A DNA stretch of 17,205 nucleotides, from NCBI GenBank assembly GCA_031289875.1, contig JAITOO010000015.1:1-17205 (forward strand), read 5' to 3'. The notes beneath the pieces were generated by a model. That model was given only the letters and a program-made list of their open reading frames with translations. It had not been told where the DNA came from and did no database searches. This document shows positions 7,228 to 14,552 of this stretch, one piece after another (position 1 is the stretch's first letter; the number at the start of each line of letters is the position of its first letter). The stretch is from Flavobacteriaceae bacterium (GTDB taxonomy: Bacteria; Bacteroidota; Bacteroidia; Flavobacteriales; Weeksellaceae). Made by a program: the position numbers and the translations under genes.

Positions 7228-9828
7228 TCAGTTATTTACAAATTTAGATTTTATGATTTTGTTTATGATGTCTTTCGTTTCAAACCACTTTCCGTTTTTT
7301 AAAAGATAAACGGGTTCATCACTATCTCTGCCTTGCATAAATGTGGCATCATCAATGATGAATGGATAAACTGTTTTTCCTGTTTTGTCAATGATTCCCC
7401 ATTTTCCGCCAAGTTCTACGATTGCAAAATCGTTTTCTCTTCTCATAAAATTTGTAATTCTATCATATTTTGGCGGAATAATTTCTGTATTTGTTTTGTC
7501 GTCTAAAAATCCCCATTTATCGCCGATGCAGATTCCTGTAAAATCTCCAAAAAAACGTTTTGTTTTGTCGTATTTCGGCGGGACGACAATTTTTCCTTTT
7601 GTATTGATAAATCCCCATTTTCCGCCGAGTTTCACTGGCGCTTTTCCATTGTTAAAAATTTCAATTTCTTCATATTTGAAAGGAACAATTTCTGTTCCTG
7701 TCTTGTCAATAATACCCCATTTTTCGTTTTTTTCTGCTATGATTAATTTGGGGTTTTCACCTGAATAAGATTTGAAGTTGCTGTATTTTATTGGGATAAT
7801 TACATTATTGTCAAAGTCAATAAACCCTTTTTTATTTTTCCGTTCAACTTCAATTAAATCAATGCGTTCCGAAATAATTTCATGAGTGTTAATGTTTTTA
7901 TAAGACAAAAAAAGATGGGATATTTCGTCATATTTAAAAGGGATTACGATTTTATTTTCTTTGTCGATTACTCCCCATTTACCATTAAATTTTGCTGCGT
8001 ATAAACTATCATGAACAAAATATTTCAACTCATCGTAAATCGGCGGAATAATTTCTTTGTTATCTTCATCTAACCAGCCTATTTTATTTCCAATTCTTGT
8101 TTCAAGACTGTGTACCTCACCTCTGCCTATTCCATCATATTTGAATGGTGTAACTTCTTTTCCGTATTCATCCAAAACGCCCCATTTACCGCCAAATTTT
8201 GCTAAACTGGCATTAATAACATATAAGGGGGTATTTATAAAATCGTATTTTATCGGCGTGATTTCTTTCAGATTATTGTTTATTATGCCGTATTTTTCAT
8301 TGATTTTTACGATAGTCAACGGATTATGATTAGGAAATATCGAATCGTATTTAGGCGGAATGATTTCTTTGCCGGATTTGTCAATAAATCCCCATTTATT
8401 GCCGGTTTTCACGGAATAATATTCTTGGTTGAATGTTTCCAAACCATCGTATTTTATAGGGACAATCTCTTGATTTGAACCATCAACTATCCCCCATTTT
8501 CCATTTAATTTAACCGCTCTTTCTTTCCAATAACCGCTTATGCTATCGTATTTCATTGGAATCACTTCCGTTCCGAAAGTGTCAATAATTCCCCACTTTC
8601 CACCGAACTTTGCCTTTGCAAAGTCGTTTTGTAAATCTTCAATTTCGTCATATTTTATAGGAATGATTTCTTTGCCGTTTTTGTTTAGTGCACCCCATTT
8701 GTTATTTATTGAAACGATATTAAAATCGCTGTAAATTCCTTTTACCGTGTCATATTTTACAGGAATTAATTCTTTACCCTCTTTGTTTATATATCCCCAT
8801 TTCCCATCGAGTCGGGCGCTCATCACATCATTCAAGTAACTCAAATAGTCATATTTTACAGGAATAATTTCATTTCCGCTTCCGTCAATTACGCCCCATT
8901 TTCCTTTATTTTTTACTTGTTTAAAATCTTTATTGAAACCGCTTATGCTGTCAAATTTAAATGGAATTATCAAACTGTCTTTCAAATCTACTACTCCCCA
9001 TTTTCCGTTTTGTTTTACTTGTGCCTTACTTTCCTTAAAATAACCGGCATTTATATCTTCATATTTGAAAGGAATAATCACATTTTCGCTTTCCGTAATC
9101 AATCCCCATTTTCCATTTAATTTTGCTTCCAAATTTTCTCTCAATTCATCATATTTTAAAGAAATAATTTCTTTTCCGTCTTTTACAAATCCCCACTTTC
9201 CGTTTTTCTGAACTTTTGCCAAACCGTATCTTATATAATCTTGCACAGAATCGTACTTTATCGGAACAATTATTTCTCTTTCATTATCAATAAATCCCCA
9301 TTTGCCGTCTTTTTTCACAGCAACGCAATTACTTGTGAAGCCCGACTCGTTCCAAATCCGAAAAGCGCCAACTTTATCATAAATAATAGGAATTACTAAT
9401 TTTCCTTTTTTATCAAAAAATCCCCATTTGCTGTTCTCTTTCACGGGTGCGTATCCGCTCTCAAAACCGAAACAGCCAAAAAAAATTCCTATTGTATCAT
9501 ATTTTACAGGAATTACAATTTTGCCTGTTTTTCTTTTGATAACTCCCCATTTGTTTTTGAGTTTTACCATTGCAATTTCTTCATTAAAAGTACTCATAAA
9601 TCGGTCGTAATCCACAACATCTTTAATGAAATCGTACTTAAACGGCACAATAATTTTTCCTGATTCATCAACTATTCCCCATTTATGATTTAATTTTGCC
9701 GAGATAGCGTTACCAATCATATAATTTACCGTATCGTACTTTGCCTTGATTTCTTTAGGTGCGTACGAATATTGCGCATTTGTGAAAAATCCACATAATA
9801 TACCGGTTATCAATAAAATAATTTTCAT
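7228..9828 (-). CDS. Secreted WG-repeat protein, about 22 repeats
   Basis: 866 residues, of which nearly all are tandem WG repeats (Pfam WG_beta_rep type). Residues 1-18 form a signal peptide with a likely cut before Gln19 (T-N-A|Q), so the protein is exported; no lipobox, C-terminal sorting domain or membrane anchor is visible. I count 22 repeats of about 37 residues with core KWG-x(4-5)-G-K-x-I-I-P-x-K-Y-D, plus a partial KNGKW near the end. Degenerate units include KYG, KIG and KKG variants. No catalytic domain is recognisable; such repeats are thought to form beta structures for binding, and the ligand is unknown. The ATG lies 22 nt after the peptidase stop, suggesting co-transcription, and the gene is exactly flanked by the duplicated peptidase 3' end. 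Confidence 0.9.
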   Translation of the reverse strand: MKIILLITGILCGFFTNAQYSYAPKEIKAKYDTVNYMIGNAISAKLNHKWGIVDESGKIIVPFKYDFIKDVVDYDRFMSTFNEEIAMVKLKNKWGVIKRKTGKIVIPVKYDTIGIFFGCFGFESGYAPVKENSKWGFFDKKGKLVIPIIYDKVGAFRIWNESGFTSNCVAVKKDGKWGFIDNEREIIVPIKYDSVQDYIRYGLAKVQKNGKWGFVKDGKEIISLKYDELRENLEAKLNGKWGLITESENVIIPFKYEDINAGYFKESKAQVKQNGKWGVVDLKDSLIIPFKFDSISGFNKDFKQVKNKGKWGVIDGSGNEIIPVKYDYLSYLNDVMSARLDGKWGYINKEGKELIPVKYDTVKGIYSDFNIVSINNKWGALNKNGKEIIPIKYDEIEDLQNDFAKAKFGGKWGIIDTFGTEVIPMKYDSISGYWKERAVKLNGKWGIVDGSNQEIVPIKYDGLETFNQEYYSVKTGNKWGFIDKSGKEIIPPKYDSIFPNHNPLTIVKINEKYGIINNNLKEITPIKYDFINTPLYVINASLAKFGGKWGVLDEYGKEVTPFKYDGIGRGEVHSLETRIGNKIGWLDEDNKEIIPPIYDELKYFVHDSLYAAKFNGKWGVIDKENKIVIPFKYDEISHLFLSYKNINTHEIISERIDLIEVERKNKKGFIDFDNNVIIPIKYSNFKSYSGENPKLIIAEKNEKWGIIDKTGTEIVPFKYEEIEIFNNGKAPVKLGGKWGFINTKGKIVVPPKYDKTKRFFGDFTGICIGDKWGFLDDKTNTEIIPPKYDRITNFMRRENDFAIVELGGKWGIIDKTGKTVYPFIIDDATFMQGRDSDEPVYLLKNGKWFETKDIINKIIKSKFVNN

Positions 9829-9845
9829 AAAAATTCAAATTTCTA

Positions 9846-9951
9846 AACTCTCAATTTTCCACTTTCCCCAATTTAAGACATTTCTCCAAAAATCTGTCCT
9901 GTTCCCAAAGCAAATGTAAAATATTTTCTTTCGCCTGATAACTGTGCGATT
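9846..9951 (-). repeat. Direct repeat, copy A (end of the intact S9 peptidase gene)
   Basis: Partner of the repeat at 7120-7225. It comprises the last codons of the S9 peptidase, its stop (9851-9853) and 5 bases beyond. The identity ends 5 nt after the stop codon, which places the recombination border within the short gap before the WG-repeat gene. Confidence 0.95.
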
Positions 9952-12271
9952 CTTTAGGCAAAATCACCAGGCGTACAGGCGCACCGAGATTTTTCAAGGC
10001 TTGAAAATACCTTTCGGTTTGTAGGGTAAAAGTTCCGGGATTGTTGTCTGCCTCGCCGTGAACCAGCAGCAGTGGCTTTTTCATTTTGTCGGCGTGCATG
10101 AAAGGCGACATTTGGTCGTAAATTTCAGGAGCATCCCAATAATTCCGTTGTTCGCTCTGGAAGCCGAAGGGCGTTAACGTTCGGTTATATGCACCGCTTC
10201 GGGCGATTCCGCAGGCAAAATCATCGGAATAAGTCAATAGGTTTGCCGTCATGAATGCGCCGTAGGAATGCCCGCCCGCAGCTACTTTCGTGCGGTCAAT
10301 GTATCCGAGTTTATCAACCGCATCTATCGCCGCGCGCCCATCTGCTACGAGTTGTTCGATGAAAGTATCGTTTGGTTCAGTGTTGCCTTCGCCCACTATC
10401 GGGAACGAAGCGTCGTCCAGCACGGCGTAACCCTTTGCTACCCAATACACAAACGAGCCATAGTACGGATAGGTAAATTCGTTTGGATTAGCTGCGCTTT
10501 GCCCTGCCGTAGCTTTGTCTTTGTACTCTTCGGGATATGCCCAAATCAGAAGCGGGAGTTTGGGTTTGTTTATAAAGTCATAATTTTCAGGAAGATATAG
10601 CGTTCCTTTCAAATCTACGCCGTCGTTTCGTTTATAATGAATAACTTCCTTGTAAATGTTGGCGATACTTCCAAAAGGATTTTGGAAATCAGTAAGTTGT
10701 GAGATTTTTCCTGTTTTTATGTTTTTCTCAAAATAATTAGGGAATTTGTTTTTTGACTGTTGTCTGACTAAAATTTCGCCTTTTTTTATATTGATAAGAT
10801 CAAAAATTTCTTCTTTAATTCCTTGACTATCAGAAGTATAAATCCGTTTTTTTGTTAAAGTTTTTAAATCAAATTCGTCAATGAAAGGAAATTGACCTTT
10901 TTCGGTAAAACCTTCGCCGATGAGGTGAGTTTTATCATCCTGAATTTCAATAATATATCTGTCAAATTTGTTTTTTTCGGTTGCGAAATTTCCCGGATCG
11001 TTATAAATATCCTGAAAATTCCTGTCAGACAATAATTTAAGCGTTTTTTTTGTTGGATTTAAAAGATAGGTTTTCAGCGAGCGCGTGTCGTACCACATAT
11101 CGTAAACTACAGCGTAGTCTGCGTTTCCCCATTCAATTCCCGCAAAACGCTGTTCGGTTTTCATCAAAGATTCGGGAGTTTTGTCGAAAGGAAAATCCCA
11201 TGAGAAAAGTTCGTCTCGAAACTGCGATTCATTCGCTTGGTCGCCGCCATCCAGAGCCTCAACGTAGAACAGCGTTGCGGGCTTATCGTCGCACCATGAC
11301 AAATTTCTTTTTCCTGTAAAAGTCGAAGAAAAACCTTTTGGCAAAATTTCGTTTAAGGGTTTTTCGTTCACGATTTTTACGGATTTTCCGGTTAAATCAT
11401 ATACCGAAAAAGTTACAGGAAAGCGGTTGAGCGGAACAATATACGAGAACGGTTTGTGTATCGTGCTGATTAATATATAATTACCGTCAGGAGAGAAATT
11501 GATTTGGCTATAAATATTCTTTTCTAAAAATTTTTCTTTTTTTCCATTTAAGTCAATTTTAACCAACTCAGATTGTGTAAGTATCTCAAAATTAGCTTCA
11601 TCCATAGGATTTTTCAATAAATCCTGATAAGTTCGGTTCTGCGAAATTTTCCCGTCCGATTCGGAAATTATCGGACCTGCCGGAAGATTTTTCTTTTCGT
11701 CCAAAAGTGTGGCACGATTCGGCTGAAGAGTCTTTGCTAAAAGGGATTCTGAGTTTTTGAACCAGACATAGGGCTGTCCGAGATTTGCGTTTAAGTTATC
11801 TTCGGAAAGCTGTTTTGCCATGCGAGTTTCGAGGTCGATGACCCAAAGTTCCACGCCCTTTGCCGTTGTATTGGTGAAAGCGATTTTTTTTTCATCAGGC
11901 GAAAAACTGATGTAGGCAATTTTTGGATTTTCGGGAAGATTTTTTATTTGTGTTTCTTTCTTTTCCCCGATTTTTTTCAATTTTAAATTATTGGTGTAAG
12001 TGATTGTACTTGAAATGTTTGTAACAGGGTTCACTCTTAATCCTCCCAGCCTCATTTCTTCCTGATTCAAATCGTCCAGCGATTTGTAAGTCGGGCTATA
12101 GGAAAAGACGAGCCATTCTTTTTTGGAGTTCATAATTACCTGCGGAGCGCGCTCATAGTCTGCAAGTTGTAAAATTTCGGGCGAAGGTTTTTGGTAGGTT
12201 AAATTTTCTTGTGCTTCTAAATTTAAGTTCATAAAAAATAATATAATTGTGAAAAATCTTAAAGTTTTCAT
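9851..12271 (-). CDS. Secreted S9-family serine peptidase (glutamyl endopeptidase-like, S9D)
   Basis: 806-residue peptidase of the prolyl oligopeptidase clan. Residues 1-20 form a signal peptide (likely cut in L-E-A|Q), so it acts in the periplasm or outside the cell. The N-terminal two thirds (about 40-520) have the Asp-rich WD-like strands of a beta-propeller (for example ISFSPDEKKIAF and INFSPDGNYILI). The C-terminal alpha/beta-hydrolase holds the triad: GGHSYGAF with Ser669, GEADNN with Asp742, ESHSY with His776. The stretch ARSGAYNRTLTPFGFQ and the flanking blocks resemble bacterial and chloroplast glutamyl endopeptidases rather than dipeptidyl peptidase IV, suggesting cleavage after Glu; that specificity is inferred. 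The ATG at 12271 starts the signal peptide. The WG-repeat gene follows 22 nt downstream. Confidence 0.92.
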   Translation of the reverse strand: MKTLRFFTIILFFMNLNLEAQENLTYQKPSPEILQLADYERAPQVIMNSKKEWLVFSYSPTYKSLDDLNQEEMRLGGLRVNPVTNISSTITYTNNLKLKKIGEKKETQIKNLPENPKIAYISFSPDEKKIAFTNTTAKGVELWVIDLETRMAKQLSEDNLNANLGQPYVWFKNSESLLAKTLQPNRATLLDEKKNLPAGPIISESDGKISQNRTYQDLLKNPMDEANFEILTQSELVKIDLNGKKEKFLEKNIYSQINFSPDGNYILISTIHKPFSYIVPLNRFPVTFSVYDLTGKSVKIVNEKPLNEILPKGFSSTFTGKRNLSWCDDKPATLFYVEALDGGDQANESQFRDELFSWDFPFDKTPESLMKTEQRFAGIEWGNADYAVVYDMWYDTRSLKTYLLNPTKKTLKLLSDRNFQDIYNDPGNFATEKNKFDRYIIEIQDDKTHLIGEGFTEKGQFPFIDEFDLKTLTKKRIYTSDSQGIKEEIFDLINIKKGEILVRQQSKNKFPNYFEKNIKTGKISQLTDFQNPFGSIANIYKEVIHYKRNDGVDLKGTLYLPENYDFINKPKLPLLIWAYPEEYKDKATAGQSAANPNEFTYPYYGSFVYWVAKGYAVLDDASFPIVGEGNTEPNDTFIEQLVADGRAAIDAVDKLGYIDRTKVAAGGHSYGAFMTANLLTYSDDFACGIARSGAYNRTLTPFGFQSEQRNYWDAPEIYDQMSPFMHADKMKKPLLLVHGEADNNPGTFTLQTERYFQALKNLGAPVRLVILPKESHSYQAKENILHLLWEQDRFLEKCLKLGKVEN

Positions 12272-12352
12272 ATTAAAAGATTAATATTGTTGTTCTTTCG
12301 GCGTGTGTGGTAAAAATCATTTTAAATAAAATCTCACTTAGGAAAGAATACA

Positions 12353-12387
12353 AAAATCCCCTAAATAATGAAACTCAGGGGATTTTG
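12353..12387 (-). terminator. Hairpin terminator after the GlsB-type gene
   Basis: A 9-bp perfect stem (AAAATCCCC at 12353-12361 with GGGGATTTT at 12378-12386) and a 16-nt loop lie 17 nt past the stop at 12404. On the minus strand the stem runs into ATTTTTG. The plus strand also has a T-rich tail (12382-12393), so the hairpin could work both ways. It separates this gene from the peptidase-WG unit. Confidence 0.75.
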
Positions 12388-12403
12388 TTTTTTAGAAAAT
12401 CTA

Positions 12404-12658
12404 TCATTTCTTGGTGAAGAAACTATAGATATACAAAACAATGATAGCGCCGACTACTGAGGAAACAAATCCTCTCCATGTCCAGCCTGCTACCCATGCG
12501 TCTCCCAAAATGGTTTGAAAGAGATACCCGCCTAAAACAGCCCCAACGATACCGATAATAATTGTAATAATCCATCCGGCAGGGTCTGCGCCGGGTTTTA
12601 AGAACCTTGCGACTAATCCGGCGATTAAACCGAAAACAATCCATGAAATGATACCCAT
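12404..12658 (-). CDS. GlsB/YeaQ/YmgE-type small membrane protein
   Basis: 84-residue integral membrane protein of the transglycosylase-associated family (GlsB/YeaQ/YmgE), often linked to stress but without a known reaction. Three hydrophobic, Gly-rich helices are visible: about residues 3-20 (WIVFGLIAGLVARFLKPG), 28-50 (WIITIIIGIVGAVLGGYLF) and 60-80. The LARxLxPG-like turn and the GxxGAxxGG pattern are the family marks. Length is typical. It is monocistronic by appearance: a terminator follows, and a weak promoter lies upstream in the 93-bp gap after ftsY. Confidence 0.88.
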   Translation of the reverse strand: MGIISWIVFGLIAGLVARFLKPGADPAGWIITIIIGIVGAVLGGYLFQTILGDAWVAGWTWRGFVSSVVGAIIVLYIYSFFTKK

Positions 12659-12690
12659 TATTTAAAAGAATTTAATTGTTATTTGTTCGA

Positions 12691-12698
12691 TAAAGGTA
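12691..12698 (-). promoter_or_regulatory. Possible -7 box for the GlsB-type gene
   Basis: Minus strand TACCTTTA is one base off TAnnTTTG, with TTTG (12724-12721) 22 nt upstream as a possible -33 element. The start codon is 32 nt downstream. Suggestive only. Confidence 0.35.
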
Positions 12699-12751
12699 CG
12701 CATTATTTCTTCTCATTTGACAAAATTTTGTTAAAATTTTTCACAAACCGC

Positions 12752-13708
12752 TCAAACCCTTTTAAAGAAACTATCGACAAATTCGTACTTATCAAAAGGC
12801 TGCAAATCGTCGATGCCTTCGCCCACACCGATGTATTTCACAGGGATTTGGAATTGGTCTGAAATCCCGATGACCACGCCTCCTTTGGCAGTTCCGTCAA
12901 GTTTTGTAACGGCTAAGGCGGTTACTTCCGTTGCGGCGGTGAACTGTTTTGCCTGTTCAAAAGCGTTCTGTCCCGTCGAGCCGTCCAACACGAGCAGAAC
13001 CTCATGAGGAGCATCAGGAATGACTTTTTGCATTACTCTTTTAATTTTGGAAAGTTCGTTCATCAAGTTGATTTTGTTGTGCAGGCGTCCCGCTGTGTCA
13101 ATTAACACTATGTCAATATCCTGAGACTTAGCGGACTGCACCGTATCAAACGCAACCGAAGCGGGGTCAGAACCCATTGCCTGTTTTACAATTGGAACGC
13201 CTGTACGTTCTGACCAGATGACCAACTGGTCAACGGCGGCAGCCCTGAAAGTATCTGCTGCACCGAGCATTACCTTTTTCCCCTGCTGTTTGAACCGGTT
13301 CGCCAGTTTGCCAATCGTGGTCGTTTTTCCAACGCCGTTCACGCCTACCACCATAATGACATAAGGCTTTTTATCCGCAGGAATATCGAATCGGGAATCG
13401 AAACTTTTGTTCTCGGCGAGAAGCGCCATGATTTCTTCCCTCAAGATTTGATTCAGCTCTGACGTATTCACAAATTTGTCTTTTGCCACGCGAGCTTCGA
13501 TGCGGCGAATAATCTTCACGGTAGTGTCCACTCCGACATCAGAGGAGATGAGAACTTCTTCGAGTTCGTCAAGAACGTCGTCATCGACTTTGCTTTTGCC
13601 CGCCACTGCGCGCCCAATTTTATCAAAAAAGGAGCGGCTGGACGTTCCCAGTCCTTTGTCCAACGTTTCTTTTGATCCTTTTCCTAAAATTTTATTAAAC
13701 CAACTCAT
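12752..13708 (-). CDS. ftsY: Signal recognition particle receptor FtsY
   Basis: 318-residue SRP-family GTPase that receives ribosome-SRP complexes at the inner membrane and hands them to SecYEG. Seen: a very short N-terminal region (MSWFNKILGK) with no long acidic A domain; the N domain helices (about 30-110); G1 GVNGVGKT (122-129); the insertion-box motif DTFRAAA (152-158); G3 DTAGRL (204-209); G4 TKLDG (268-272) followed by TAKGG; and the C-terminal GVGEGIDDLQPF. It is downstream of the rpmB-rpmG-DUF4295 genes but separated from them by a strong hairpin terminator, and it has a -7 box 7 nt before its ATG, so it is probably transcribed on its own in part. Confidence 0.97.
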   Translation of the reverse strand: MSWFNKILGKGSKETLDKGLGTSSRSFFDKIGRAVAGKSKVDDDVLDELEEVLISSDVGVDTTVKIIRRIEARVAKDKFVNTSELNQILREEIMALLAENKSFDSRFDIPADKKPYVIMVVGVNGVGKTTTIGKLANRFKQQGKKVMLGAADTFRAAAVDQLVIWSERTGVPIVKQAMGSDPASVAFDTVQSAKSQDIDIVLIDTAGRLHNKINLMNELSKIKRVMQKVIPDAPHEVLLVLDGSTGQNAFEQAKQFTAATEVTALAVTKLDGTAKGGVVIGISDQFQIPVKYIGVGEGIDDLQPFDKYEFVDSFFKRV

Positions 13709-13715
13709 TGTATTA

Positions 13716-13723
13716 CAAAATTA
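13716..13723 (-). promoter_or_regulatory. Bacteroidota -7 box directly before ftsY
   Basis: Minus strand TAATTTTG fits TAnnTTTG and ends 7 nt before the ftsY ATG, so the mRNA leader would be a few bases or none. The expected -33 region falls in the loop of the terminator hairpin just upstream (TTTCG). Confidence 0.5.
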
Positions 13724-13728
13724 TAAAA

Positions 13729-13757
13729 AATCCTCCACATACGAAACGCGGAGGATT
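13729..13757 (-). terminator. Hairpin terminator between DUF4295 gene and ftsY
   Basis: 8-bp perfect stem (AATCCTCC at 13729-13736 with GGAGGATT at 13750-13757), 13-nt loop, followed on the minus strand by a T-rich run (TTTTTTAT across the stem end). It lies about 33 nt beyond the DUF4295 stop and should end most rpmB-rpmG-DUF4295 transcripts before ftsY. Confidence 0.75.
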
Positions 13758-13789
13758 CTGAAAACCTTAAAAACCTATGTTATGAAAAA

Positions 13790-13942
13790 CTATTTCTCTT
13801 TCAGGAATGCATCAACGCTGTCAGCATTCATTACTTTTTCTTCAAAAATGTAAGCTCCGTTTTTGGGAGATTTTACCATTTTTATTACTTTGGTCATTTT
13901 TTTAGACGCTGTTTGAAGGGTCGCTACTGTCTTTTTTGCCAT
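13790..13942 (-). CDS. DUF4295 small basic protein, possible Bacteroidota ribosomal protein
   Basis: A 50-residue Lys-rich protein beginning MAKKTVATLQTASKKMTKV and ending in DAFLKEK. It matches the small DUF4295 proteins found in Bacteroidota between rpmG and ftsY. The ATG at 13942 is 17 nt after the rpmG stop and the gene ends just before a terminator, so it is the last gene of the ribosomal-protein transcript. Its size, charge and operon suggest a large-subunit ribosomal protein. From memory, the Flavobacterium johnsoniae ribosome structure revealed an extra protein named bL38; this gene is a candidate for it, but I could not check that identity. Confidence 0.85.
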   Translation of the reverse strand: MAKKTVATLQTASKKMTKVIKMVKSPKNGAYIFEEKVMNADSVDAFLKEK

Positions 13943-13959
13943 GACTTAGTCTTGTTTAA

Positions 13960-14148
13960 TTATTTAATTTCTTTGTGTAAGGTGTATTTTTTCAATACAG
14001 GATTGAATTTTTTCAATTCGATTCTTTCCGGAGTGTTCTTTTTGCTTTTCGTTGTGATGTAACGAGACATTCCGGGCAAACCGCTGTCTTTATGTTCAGT
14101 ACATTCCAAAATCACCTGTACTCTGTTTCCTTTTCCTTTCTTTGCCAT
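13960..14148 (-). CDS. rpmG: 50S ribosomal protein bL33
   Basis: 62-residue large-subunit protein that sits near the E site. The sequence [20 protein letters not shown] and the block [21 protein letters not shown] match bL33; with only one Cys it is the zinc-free (C-minus) form. The frame stays open 15 codons upstream to an ATG at 14193, inside the rpmB 3' end, but the MAKK start at 14148 gives the normal N-terminus and a 10-nt gap after rpmB. Second gene of rpmB-rpmG-DUF4295. Confidence 0.95.
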   Translation of the reverse strand: MAKKGKGNRVQVILECTEHKDSGLPGMSRYITTKSKKNTPERIELKKFNPVLKKYTLHKEIK

Positions 14149-14158
14149 CTCTGCTTGT

Positions 14159-14395
14159 TTATTTAATGAAACCCTGTTTGCGTGCCTTGGCAACGGCTTC
14201 TTCTATTCCTAATTTATTGATAATCCGCAGTCCGTGTGCAGATATTTTCAAGAAAATCCATGCATCCTCTGACGGAAGGTAAAATTTCTTTTCCAGCAGA
14301 TTGATTTCAAAACGCCTTTTGGTTTTGTTATTGGCATGAGACACATGGTTTCCCACCATTGCACGTTTTCCGGTTATTTGACAAATTCGCGCCAT
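14159..14395 (-). CDS. rpmB: 50S ribosomal protein bL28
   Basis: 78-residue large-subunit protein. [20 protein letters not shown], followed by the N-N-K-T-K-R-R-F block and a C-terminal [20 protein letters not shown], is diagnostic of bL28. It starts at the first ATG after a recognisable promoter and is followed after 10 nt by rpmG; the pairing rpmB-rpmG is common in bacteria. Confidence 0.97.
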   Translation of the reverse strand: MARICQITGKRAMVGNHVSHANNKTKRRFEINLLEKKFYLPSEDAWIFLKISAHGLRIINKLGIEEAVAKARKQGFIK

Positions 14396-14438
14396 TTTCT
14401 TTTGTTCAGTTTCTTAATTAATTCCTAAATTCGGAGTG

Positions 14439-14469
14439 CAAAGTAACGGATTTTTTTTGACACTTGCAA
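14439..14469 (-). promoter_or_regulatory. Promoter of the rpmB-rpmG-DUF4295 operon
   Basis: On the minus strand TTGC (14469-14466) is followed after about 20 nt by TTACTTTG (14446-14439), close to the Bacteroidota pair TTG / TAnnTTTG but with one base less in the TA-TTTG gap. The rpmB ATG lies about 43 nt downstream, so the leader would be around 38 nt. Confidence 0.5.
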
Positions 14470-14474
14470 TACTT

Positions 14475-14510
14475 TTTAAAAAAAATCCTGCAAAATATCT
14501 TGCAGGATTT
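14475..14510 (-). terminator. Rho-independent terminator of the EF-G paralogue
   Basis: 10-bp perfect stem (AAATCCTGCA at 14483-14492 with TGCAGGATTT at 14501-14510), 8-nt loop, followed on the minus strand by an unbroken T8 tract. It lies 43 nt past the stop of the EF-G-like gene and just before the rpmB promoter, so the two units are separate. Confidence 0.88.
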
Positions 14511-14552
14511 CAATGAACTTAATCTAAAATAAATAATAAAATCAAAATTATA

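Noticed and set aside
7228..9828. Regular DNA-level repeats across the WG gene, considered as a CRISPR or satellite array
   Set aside because: The periodic CCCCATTT-like pattern is the reverse complement of the codons for K-W-G in the protein repeats. Units are degenerate and of varied length, with no spacer-repeat structure.
13960..14193. Longer form of bL33 starting at 14193
   Set aside because: The extra 15 residues overlap rpmB and are not part of any bL33; the start at 14148 gives the canonical MAKKG N-terminus.
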